This document shows positions 1 to 5,205 of a stretch of 5,205 nucleotides of DNA, piece after piece; the stretch's first letter is position 1, and the number at the start of each line of letters is the position of its first letter. Origin of the DNA: Legionella genomosp. 1 (GTDB lineage Bacteria; Pseudomonadota; Gammaproteobacteria; Legionellales; Legionellaceae); NCBI GenBank assembly GCA_945867185.1, contig CAMBHM010000116.1:1-5205 (forward strand), given 5' to 3'. The position numbers and the translations under genes are program-made. The notes under the pieces were generated by a model, which worked only from the letters and a program-made list of their open reading frames with translations, was not told the DNA's origin and made no database searches.

Positions 1-2
1 TG

Positions 3-116
3 CGCGGTCTAAATAAGTGGATTAACAAAACAATCGTTGATGAAGCAATCAAAAAGTTTGATATTACGCCAGAACAAATGAAAGAAATCGCCAAACTTGC
101 ATTGATGGGAGTTTAA
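3..116 (+). CDS. C-terminal end of an unidentified protein (5' part outside window)
   Basis: An open frame runs in from the left edge and stops at TAA (114-116), giving 37 residues that end in KLALMGV. The visible peptide is helical and charged, with a stretch DEAIKKFDITPEQMKEIAKL that looks like two short amphipathic helices joined at a Thr-Pro helix cap. No catalytic motif or family signature can be seen, so no function is proposed. The frame has no internal stop, and a ribosome binding site for the next gene lies in its last codons. Only 3 bases separate its stop from the next ATG. This tight spacing supports it being a real gene, probably cotranscribed and translationally coupled with the gene at 120. 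Confidence 0.6.
   Translation, partial: RGLNKWINKTIVDEAIKKFDITPEQMKEIAKLALMGV
108..112 (+). promoter_or_regulatory. Ribosome binding site of the 184-residue gene, inside the preceding gene
   Basis: GGGAG lies 7 bases before the ATG at 120 and inside the last codons of the preceding frame. The position selects this ATG over the later in-frame ATGs at 180 and 189, and suggests that ribosomes finishing the upstream gene re-initiate here. Confidence 0.6.
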
Positions 117-119
117 AAA

Positions 120-674
120 ATGTCAATTAAAAGTTTGGGCAGTTATCAGAAAGAAGTACTTGCTCTAGAGGACCATGAAATGTTTTCTATGGGTAAGTCT
201 AGGGTGGCTGCGGCAGGAAAAGAGGAGCAGTCTAGAAATCCAAGAGCGTATATTCAAAAGGCTTGTGACATTATGGATTACTTTGTGTATCGAGGTATTG
301 GTGGGCATATATTTGAAATTCTAGATCAACACACGAGTACCTGGGGTGCAGCAGCTACTTCGGTGAGACTTGCTACGCGGCTAGATAACAAGAATATTAA
401 TGCAATGGCTTATTATTTAGATCCAACTGGATTCATGCCTTGTTTAAATTTAGCCGAAGCCAGTGAAGACGTTGACTGCAGGGGTCTGCTTAGACGGATG
501 CAAATTGCGCTTGGTTTTTTAACAGAGTTGCTCGTGGAGCTTCAAAATCCAGTTCATAAGGATTTGCCATTCAAGGGTACTTTGATGGAAAAATTGTTGT
601 TAAGAAAAAACCATTTAGAAGAACAAATGGCAGGATATGATTCGGCTCACTCATTGGGGGCGAGGATGAAGTGA
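120..674 (+). CDS. Hypothetical protein, 184 residues, second gene of a likely operon
   Basis: I do not recognise this family. The start at 120 is supported by GGGAG at 108-112 with 7-base spacing. The frame ends at TGA (672-674). The product has no signal peptide and no clear membrane segment, so it is probably cytoplasmic. The N-terminal third is charged. A central part (about residues 48-105) contains an aromatic and Gly-rich stretch (DYFVYRGIGGHIFEILDQH) followed by a mixed helix and an AYYLDPTGF segment. The last 60 residues (about 125-172) read as two long amphipathic helices rich in Leu, Glu and Lys (FLTELLVEL, then MEKLLLRKNHLEEQM), which could form a coiled coil or a protein-binding helical hairpin. 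It follows the preceding gene by 3 bases, so the two probably work together. Whether they relate to the large downstream gene is unknown. The gene is well supported; the function is not assignable. Confidence 0.75.
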   Translation: MSIKSLGSYQKEVLALEDHEMFSMGKSRVAAAGKEEQSRNPRAYIQKACDIMDYFVYRGIGGHIFEILDQHTSTWGAAATSVRLATRLDNKNINAMAYYLDPTGFMPCLNLAEASEDVDCRGLLRRMQIALGFLTELLVELQNPVHKDLPFKGTLMEKLLLRKNHLEEQMAGYDSAHSLGARMK

Positions 675-724
675 AAGATCTTCAAGATGATGTTCCTTAG
701 GATCGGTTTATACCTCAAATGAGA

Positions 725-730
725 TACAAT
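725..730 (+). promoter_or_regulatory. Candidate -10 element (TACAAT) upstream of the large gene
   Basis: TACAAT matches the sigma-70 -10 consensus at 5 of 6 positions. The hexamer 17 bases upstream (702-707, ATCGGT) is a poor -35, so the promoter would be weak or activator-dependent. A start site about 7 bases downstream (near 737) would leave only a few bases before the ATG at 742 and would cut off the AGGG site. It would give a normal leader for the in-frame ATG at 766. This is a candidate only. Confidence 0.25.
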
Positions 731-732
731 AC

Positions 733-736
733 AGGG
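733..736 (+). promoter_or_regulatory. Ribosome binding site candidate for the ATG at 742
   Basis: AGGG lies 5 bases before the ATG at 742. It competes with a second site, AGAGGA at 757-762, which lies only 3 bases before the in-frame ATG at 766 (residue 9, MRELIEQ). The spacing favours 742. The purine-rich match is better for 766. The choice changes only the first eight residues and affects no recognised domain. Confidence 0.4.
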
Positions 737-741
737 TTTGT

Positions 742-3700
742 ATGGTTGTTCTGTTTAGAGGACCTATGAGAGAGCTGATAGAGCAGATCCATGTACTAGA
801 GCAATACATTAGATCACATAGCACCGAACTTACGCACTCCGCGCCGACCCGTCCTGTCCTGAGCGAAGATCAGGCTATCCTACAGATACAACGCTTCTTT
901 CGTGGTTATAAGATAAGAATGGCCATGGTGCGCAATCGTTATGACTGTTATACTTCCTGGATATTGCCAGAAGATGAAACAGAAGCGCTCTCTAAGGTGA
1001 TGTTTGACCGTCATCAAACGGAAGCAGACAAACGGGAAGCATCAAGCAGCAGAAACCCAACCGCCACACCGCGTACAACGTATCATCGTGTTGACGAAGT
1101 GATCCCACGATTTACAGACTTGATGGACACTTTTCATGTTCCAGTAGGCGTATTATTACAACATATCATTATTCCAGTTATCCCATTGAAAACGATTTCG
1201 ATAATAGACTGCTTGTCTGCTCATCCGTTGTATCTCGCCTCTACTGTTCGTTGGATATCCGATAGGGAGGATCCTACAGAGCCTCCCTCCATGTTGCTCC
1301 TAATGCTATCAAAGCACAGCATTGGTGCCCGAGATCTCGAGATATTTGTTAGATCCATGGGGGTTGTGGCCTCTCCTTGGGAAGTGGCTTTAAAAATCAC
1401 GGGAAAATCTGCGGCAAGGAGCAAGGGGCGCGAACCATCCACCGGACGTATTCCCCAATCTATTTTAGATAAACTGTCAGCTATTGCACATAGTCCACGA
1501 CATGCGACAGCGCGTTTGGCTGCTTGTATGGAAAAGCTATTGGCATCGACTATTCAATTCAGAGCTGATGCCACAATGCGTATCGCGCGGATGTTAGACT
1601 TCAGCAATATCTTCTATGAACATAACTATGCTCGGTATGCGTTTTGTGTGTATACGGTGGTTCATGAAATCAGTTTGTTATTGATAGAACAAACGGATCC
1701 TGAAACTTTAAAAGTAGAATACAGACAGTTTATGGAAGAATCAAAAGCGACATTATTGAGATCGCTTCGGCTAAATGAGAGCGATTTACTGTCCATGCAA
1801 TTTATCGCAACCCCTGCTCTGTCTGGTACACATGCGTATGCGATAGCTCTACAATTGGCACAGTCGATAGCAACTCCGCAACCAAAAGTAAAGATCATTG
1901 CTCCGTTTTATTATGAGCATGAATATATCACATTGAATAAAACAGACAAACTTGAAGAGGCAGATATTTTGGTCACTTCCGCAGGTCCGTTGTTTGATGG
2001 GGCGGCTGGGTTACGACCAGGTGCAAATATTAACTTAGTTATCAAACACCATATTGTAGATCAATCACGAACAAAACATATCACCATCATCGTTGATGCA
2101 ACCACCGCTTTGTATAATAATATCTCACTAGAACCATGGGTTATCGAATTGATCCAACAGGGTCGATTGTCTTTGATTTTTTATGAAAGTCATCAAAAAT
2201 TTGGGTTACTCCATACAGATCAGGCGCAATATGGTAGGCTCTTTGGAGTGTGCGCGAAGGGGCATTATCCTAAAGAGGTACTTGAAGCATTGGCTTATCA
2301 TTCAGAAGAAGATTTTAAGAAGCACCCCGATCTACGAATAGGTGCGTTTATTAGTTATACCTGTGGTGATTTGTTAGAATCTATCAAAAAAGATCATTTT
2401 CGTAATGGCGCTTTATTAAGAAACGCATTGGTGTTGAATACTCTGGTGGATAATCATATTTTGGAACACCCTGATATGCTTCGGAATATGAATGAGTTGT
2501 ATTTTTTAACAACCAAGGAACGGGCTTCTTTAGTTGGGATTGAACAACGACACAGTTTTGGACACTTTATCACAACCGCGAGCGAAATTGGCTCTAAATG
2601 GCGGGTGAGTCCCGATGCATCAGATCCCGTTGATACCCTCATACACACTGCCTTGCTTTATTTGAATCATCGGCAATCACCTGTTTTGTTCGACTGGGTG
2701 CTAGGGCTTGAATTTGTTAGAGCACCAGGGCTCTTAGCAATCGAAGATCAAATTCTTTGTGTTGCGCTTCTTAATACCCTATTGCTGCATCATGCCACTA
2801 TGGTAGAGATGGAGCGAGATAATCCTACACAACTATTTATTGTTATGAGCAGCTTACTGAATCAATGCGCACTTTTAAAAGGTCGACACTATTATGTTTT
2901 GATTCAACACTATGTCTTTGACCTTCGGACTCAGCTTATTCACCAATTCAAACCACCCCATAAAGGTCATTTTTTTTCAACACTTCAAGTGCTCTATGAA
3001 TTATCCTACAAAGTAACGTCCAGCTTGGTCCATCAGTTATGTAAGTATCATGAAAAGTGCAGAGCTATCCATGATCTTTCTTTGAAAACATCACGCACTG
3101 AATTGGCAGAAAGGTGGAGAAATGCAATCTTGGAAGTGTTAACCTCTTCTGAGCCATTGCCCTTTGAGAACAGATCATTTCAACTGGAATCCAGCTCAGC
3201 ATTGCAAGTTGCAGTTGCAGCGTACCATGGGGAAAAGTTCGATTTTAGTTTAAATACACTTTCTGCTAGAAAGTGGCTTGAATTAAAAAAAATTCTGGCG
3301 GCGATACCTCCAGAAGTAAAACGATTGGATTGTCGCTGGAATGGATTTGTAGCATTCCAACCTGAGGAGCTTCTTGAGCTCGCAACCGTTGTACCCTATA
3401 CGGTATCACATATTGCTTGGATGGATGATCACCAAATGAGGTACTACTTGCGAAGACTTCTAGAGGACGGAGAGCAAGCTAATGCACTGTCTTTATTCAG
3501 ACGACATGAGGGTCAGCTTACTGTTTTTGATGAGGTTGCAGGTAGAACGCTGCTTTGGTCTGCAGAAAACGATGATACATATGGCGTGTTTGCTTTTTTT
3601 TTCAAACCAGAGTCTGATGCACGTCTGTTGCAACATATCAAAGCGAAACACGACTTTGAAACAAAGCAACTCATTCATGATAGAAAACTAACTGCGATGT

Positions 3701-4785
3701 ACCAGCTGTTTGAACAATCATTGTTTGAGTGGTGTAAACACTATGGTCTACAATCCGTTATCCGGGAGCTCGCTCAAGAACACGTGATAACGCTACTAGA
3801 ACATAGTGAGGAAGAAGCACATGCTTTTTTTAGAAAGGAATCAACGATTTTTTCAAACCCCATGGAGTTGGAAAGTCTGAATCGAAAGTATAACCTGCGT
3901 AAACTCCTCGCGAGAGACAGTCAAGGTGACACAATACTACACCGTACGGCTGCAGATGACACACAATTTTTGCCAATTTTTGAAAGACTTAAAAGGAGCT
4001 TTAAAACTGAATTGCACTCAATTTTATCAGACAAAGGGAATCATGGAAGGAGCATTCTCTACTATGCTGCATCGAATGAAAAATCGTTAGCAGCCATTTT
4101 TTCAGTTTTTAGAGATGATAATGAGCGCACCCTGTTTTTAGAAGAAATGACGCCACGACAACTCATTGCTGATAACTTACTTCATATCGCCGTTGTCAAT
4201 CCACGCTGTTTGCAGATGCTTTTGAACGCATATCCTGAGCCCACATCTTATTATAATATTAGACTGAAACTGGCTTATCAAAAAAATGAAGCAGGAGAGC
4301 GACCTATTTATCTCGCTCTCGCACAGCCAGAGTCATTACGAATTCTATTGTTGTTACATCCGACTCACTATCTTTTTGAGGAACTCATTGATATGCGAAC
4401 CGGCGAGTCATTGGTTCGGCGTGCCTTAGCTTACCCTGAATCACTTAGGGTTATCTTTGAAGTATGTGCTCCTCATCCAGGAGACATTGGTTTGTTAGTT
4501 ATTCGCCAAGCAGATCGGGATGGTAACACATTGTTGCATCTTTCTGTTTCAAATTCGACCGCTTTTGCTGTTATCATGGAGCAGTATGCAAAGCGCCCGC
4601 GGACGTTAAAAAAAGATTTGGCGATTTGTAATCTTGCAGGGAAAAGTGTTCAAAGTTTACTAGACGAAACAGATAGCATTGTGGCAGGACAGCAAGAGAT
4701 AAGAAGGCGGATTCAGATCTTGATGGCGCAATATGATGAAAAATACTGCGTAAGTAAGAAATCAAGTGGGGATTTCTCTCTCTAA
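742..4785 (+). CDS. Giant multidomain candidate type IV effector: IQ motif, PLP-fold-like domain, LRR-like and ankyrin-like repeats
   Basis: A single 1347-residue frame with no signal peptide and no convincing membrane span; residues 132-149 are hydrophobic but interrupted by polar residues. Modules in order: a helical N-terminus; an exact IQ calmodulin-binding motif at 49-59; a polar low-complexity linker at about 90-120; a region at about 245-620 with the landmarks of a fold-type I pyridoxal-phosphate enzyme (SGTHA 361-365, PFYYEH 388-393, Asp452, Ser483-x-x-Lys486); a helical region at about 625-800; three LRR-like units at 832-900; ankyrin-like units from 1059 to 1309, with a possible extra unit at 933. 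The C-terminus is short and polar and ends GDFSL, with Phe at position -3. Hydrophobic residues near -3 occur in some Dot/Icm substrates, but no Glu-rich block is obvious. Eukaryote-like modules on a bacterial protein of this size point to an effector acting inside a host cell. That role is inferred, not shown. Translation probably starts at 742, with 766 as the alternative. Confidence 0.8.
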   Translation: MVVLFRGPMRELIEQIHVLEQYIRSHSTELTHSAPTRPVLSEDQAILQIQRFFRGYKIRMAMVRNRYDCYTSWILPEDETEALSKVMFDRHQTEADKREASSSRNPTATPRTTYHRVDEVIPRFTDLMDTFHVPVGVLLQHIIIPVIPLKTISIIDCLSAHPLYLASTVRWISDREDPTEPPSMLLLMLSKHSIGARDLEIFVRSMGVVASPWEVALKITGKSAARSKGREPSTGRIPQSILDKLSAIAHSPRHATARLAACMEKLLASTIQFRADATMRIARMLDFSNIFYEHNYARYAFCVYTVVHEISLLLIEQTDPETLKVEYRQFMEESKATLLRSLRLNESDLLSMQFIATPALSGTHAYAIALQLAQSIATPQPKVKIIAPFYYEHEYITLNKTDKLEEADILVTSAGPLFDGAAGLRPGANINLVIKHHIVDQSRTKHITIIVDATTALYNNISLEPWVIELIQQGRLSLIFYESHQKFGLLHTDQAQYGRLFGVCAKGHYPKEVLEALAYHSEEDFKKHPDLRIGAFISYTCGDLLESIKKDHFRNGALLRNALVLNTLVDNHILEHPDMLRNMNELYFLTTKERASLVGIEQRHSFGHFITTASEIGSKWRVSPDASDPVDTLIHTALLYLNHRQSPVLFDWVLGLEFVRAPGLLAIEDQILCVALLNTLLLHHATMVEMERDNPTQLFIVMSSLLNQCALLKGRHYYVLIQHYVFDLRTQLIHQFKPPHKGHFFSTLQVLYELSYKVTSSLVHQLCKYHEKCRAIHDLSLKTSRTELAERWRNAILEVLTSSEPLPFENRSFQLESSSALQVAVAAYHGEKFDFSLNTLSARKWLELKKILAAIPPEVKRLDCRWNGFVAFQPEELLELATVVPYTVSHIAWMDDHQMRYYLRRLLEDGEQANALSLFRRHEGQLTVFDEVAGRTLLWSAENDDTYGVFAFFFKPESDARLLQHIKAKHDFETKQLIHDRKLTAMYQLFEQSLFEWCKHYGLQSVIRELAQEHVITLLEHSEEEAHAFFRKESTIFSNPMELESLNRKYNLRKLLARDSQGDTILHRTAADDTQFLPIFERLKRSFKTELHSILSDKGNHGRSILYYAASNEKSLAAIFSVFRDDNERTLFLEEMTPRQLIADNLLHIAVVNPRCLQMLLNAYPEPTSYYNIRLKLAYQKNEAGERPIYLALAQPESLRILLLLHPTHYLFEELIDMRTGESLVRRALAYPESLRVIFEVCAPHPGDIGLLVIRQADRDGNTLLHLSVSNSTAFAVIMEQYAKRPRTLKKDLAICNLAGKSVQSLLDETDSIVAGQQEIRRRIQILMAQYDEKYCVSKKSSGDFSL
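886..918 (+). other. IQ calmodulin-binding motif (residues 49-59)
   Basis: Residues 49-59 read IQRFFRGYKIR, matching the complete IQ consensus (IQxxxRGxxxR) at every fixed position: Ile49, Gln50, Arg54, Gly55 and Arg59. Flanking residues (AILQ before, MAMVRNRY after) continue a basic, hydrophobic amphipathic helix. In eukaryotes this motif binds calmodulin, often without calcium. Bacteria lack calmodulin, so a functional IQ motif implies action in a eukaryotic host; the Legionella effector SidJ is an established precedent for IQ-mediated calmodulin binding. Binding by this protein is inferred. Confidence 0.75.
1474..2601 (+). other. Putative fold-type I pyridoxal-phosphate enzyme domain (residues about 245-620)
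   Basis: This region has PLP-enzyme landmarks in the expected order. SGTHA (361-365) resembles the phosphate-binding SGTGA-type loop. IIAPFYYEH (385-393) resembles the aspartate aminotransferase PSWPNH segment, with Tyr390 in the place of the ring-stacking Trp. IIVDATTA has Asp452 preceded by a hydrophobic strand, as for the Asp that pairs with the pyridine nitrogen. ESHQKFGL carries Ser483-x-x-Lys486, like the SxxK Schiff-base lysine motif. The spacing from SGT to Asp is 91 residues and from Asp to Lys is 34, both near those in known families. The Asn-Pro of aminotransferases appears only as Gly415-Pro416, so substrate and reaction cannot be predicted. The domain could be catalytically altered or a coincidental match. 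Domain borders are approximate. Confidence 0.45.
3235..3441 (+). repeat. Three degenerate leucine-rich-repeat-like units, 29-residue period (residues 832-900)
   Basis: Three segments align with the LRR core LxLxxNxL: KFDFSLNTL (832-840), KRLDCRWNGF (860-869) and SHIAWMDDHQM (889-899). The Asn-equivalent positions 838, 867 and 896 are exactly 29 residues apart. Between them lie LKKILAAIPPEV and EELLELATVVPYTV, like the 'EL..L..IP..V' linker seen in Legionella LRR effectors. The third unit has lost the Asn (Asp896). LRRs are protein-interaction surfaces; a partner cannot be inferred. Three units alone are few for a stable solenoid, so they may cap the repeats that follow. Confidence 0.5.
3916..4668 (+). 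repeat. Ankyrin-like repeat array, about 40-residue period (residues 1059-1309)
   Basis: Seven units begin with a Gly-x-Thr-x-Leu-His-like anchor: GDTILHRTA (1062), GRSILYYAA (1102), DNLLHIAV (1144), GERPIYLAL (1185), GESLVRRAL (1221), GNTLLHLSV (1261) and the weak GKSVQSLL (1300). The steps are 40, 42, 41, 36, 40 and 39 residues, against 33 in canonical ankyrin repeats. Each is followed by a short second helix, for example CLQMLL, ESLRILLLL, ESLRVIFEV. Units 4 and 5 share an exact PESLR. A further anchor, GRTLLWSAEN, lies at residue 934. Ankyrin arrays bind proteins; longer units are known in bacterial effectors. The target is unknown. Confidence 0.65.
4762..4785. other. 24-base convergent overlap of two coding regions
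   Basis: The plus-strand stop TAA (4783-4785) lies beyond the minus-strand stop (TGA, read from 4764 to 4762), so the last 24 bases of both genes overlap tail to tail. There is no room for a conventional terminator between them, and transcripts from the two strands must overlap at their 3' ends. Confidence 0.85.
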
Positions 4786-5205
4786 AAAAGGCAAAAATGG
4801 AGGCATTTCATCCACGGCGATCTTAAGTTCCAATACACCAGGTTTGGCTGCGTGGTTTTGATAGTAATCGGCTAATTGTTGCTTGAGATCTGATCGGGTA
4901 TGCGCACAGGCGACCCATAATTTGTCGCTGTCTCCAAGACCTTTTGCGATCGTTGCGATATGGACAGTGCTATAGGTGGAGGCGGTGATCCGATCATCGA
5001 AAAAGCATTGTTGGCGTGTGACACACATGCCATGTTGGTTGTTATTGAAGACTAGGAACAAAATGGGCAATTGATATTCGACCGCGGTGTGTACTTCTAG
5101 GCCAGAAATGAGAAAACCGCCATCTCCAGTGATGACTGCGGTGTGTTGCTCCTCCCCAAATTGAGCACCGATGCCAGCAGCAATCGCATACCCCATGCCG
5201 CCCAT
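4762..5205 (-). CDS. Thiamine-diphosphate-dependent enzyme, acetolactate-synthase-like, C-terminal part (5' part outside window)
   Basis: The visible 147 residues form the C-terminal pyrophosphate-binding domain of the acetolactate synthase / pyruvate decarboxylase superfamily. The ThDP signature is clear: GDG at visible residues 27-29 (5127 to 5119) and NN at 54-55 (5046 to 5041), separated by 24 residues as in acetolactate synthase, followed by QHGM. These residues bind the magnesium-diphosphate of the cofactor. The upstream MGGMGYAIAAGIGAQ matches the 'G.MG..lpaAiGa' helix of the family. The Met at the window edge is therefore internal, and some 400 residues are probably missing. The protein ends EMPPFLPFLEREIPT. 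Reactions in this family start by decarboxylating a 2-keto acid such as pyruvate, but the substrate-defining parts lie outside, so an acetolactate synthase name would be premature. It is probably cytoplasmic. A 60-base sample (4801-4860) is 48% GC, above a sample of the large gene. Confidence 0.85.
   Translation of the reverse strand: MGGMGYAIAAGIGAQFGEEQHTAVITGDGGFLISGLEVHTAVEYQLPILFLVFNNNQHGMCVTRQQCFFDDRITASTYSTVHIATIAKGLGDSDKLWVACAHTRSDLKQQLADYYQNHAAKPGVLELKIAVDEMPPFLPFLEREIPT

Larger units (their letters stand above)
675..741 (+). other. Short intergenic spacer before the large gene
   Basis: This 67-base AT-rich gap follows the 184-residue gene. It shows no hairpin followed by a T-tract, so no intrinsic terminator is evident and read-through from the upstream pair is possible. 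The only symmetric element is the 8-base palindrome AAGATCTT at 675-682, too short to interpret. I did not see a convincing PmrA-type or CpxR-type direct repeat, the regulators known for many Legionella effector genes. Confidence 0.5.

Noticed and set aside
1221..1898. Minus-strand open frames at 1221-1442 and 1662-1898
   Set aside because: They lie wholly inside the large plus-strand gene, have no ribosome binding site of note, and give peptides with no recognisable domain.
2454..2648. Minus-strand open frame within the PLP-like and helical region
   Set aside because: It is antisense to a well supported coding region and its composition looks like a shadow of that frame.
3482..3691. Overlapping frames on both strands (69 and 61 residues)
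   Set aside because: Both lie inside the large gene and show no domain. The plus-strand one begins in a different frame without a ribosome binding site.
4574..4765. Minus-strand open frame antisense to the end of the large gene
   Set aside because: It is antisense to the last ankyrin-like units and has no supporting signal; it is explained by the real frame opposite.
4758..4776. Inverted repeat GAAATC / GATTTC as a bidirectional terminator
   Set aside because: The stem is only 6 base pairs and AT-rich with a 7-base loop, and no T-tract follows it on either strand. It lies in coding sequence.
742..4785. Assignment as a SidJ-type calmodulin-dependent glutamylase
   Set aside because: The IQ motif is shared, but in SidJ the kinase-like fold is followed by the C-terminal IQ helix. 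Here the motif is N-terminal and I see no kinase-like glycine loop, catalytic or metal-binding motifs.
5203..5205. Met codon at the right edge as the true start of the minus-strand enzyme
   Set aside because: It falls inside the conserved MG..aiaAGIGA helix of the ThDP family, and the N-terminal domains are missing, so the frame continues outside the window.

Overview
The window looks like part of a gammaproteobacterial genome of the Legionella type (Legionellales). The evidence is indirect. The main gene is moderately AT-rich, and it encodes a very large, signal-peptide-less protein that combines eukaryote-like modules: a textbook IQ calmodulin-binding motif, leucine-rich-repeat-like units and ankyrin-like units. 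That combination is typical of Dot/Icm type IV effectors. No rRNA, tRNA, IS element, CRISPR array or integration site is visible, and no taxonomic marker fixes the genus.

Layout: positions 3-116 are the last 37 codons of a plus-strand gene whose start lies outside the window. Three bases after its stop begins a 184-codon gene of unknown function (120-674) with a good ribosome binding site inside the end of the first gene, so the two look like an operon. A 67-base gap with a weak promoter candidate leads to the dominant gene (742-4785, 1347 residues). A minus-strand gene (4762 to the right edge) converges on it and overlaps its 3' end by 24 bases. It encodes the C-terminal thiamine-diphosphate-binding part of an acetolactate-synthase-like enzyme.

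The 1347-residue protein is the point of interest. Reading from the N-terminus, it has a perfect IQ motif (residues 49-59) and a polar linker (about 90-120). Next comes a domain (about 245-620) that has the ordered landmarks of a fold-type I pyridoxal-phosphate enzyme: SGTHA, PFYYEH, VDATTA and SHQKFG. It is followed by a helical middle (about 625-800), three LRR-like units of 29 residues (about 832-900), and seven ankyrin-like units about 40 residues apart (about 1059-1309). My working hypothesis is a secreted effector in which a PLP-type catalytic domain is tethered to host calmodulin and to host partners through its repeats. The IQ motif and repeat periodicities can be read directly. The PLP assignment is inference from motif order and spacing. 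Secretion is inferred from architecture only.

The thiamine-diphosphate enzyme is transcribed towards the large gene and shows no evident functional link to it. The two small upstream genes are not recognised.
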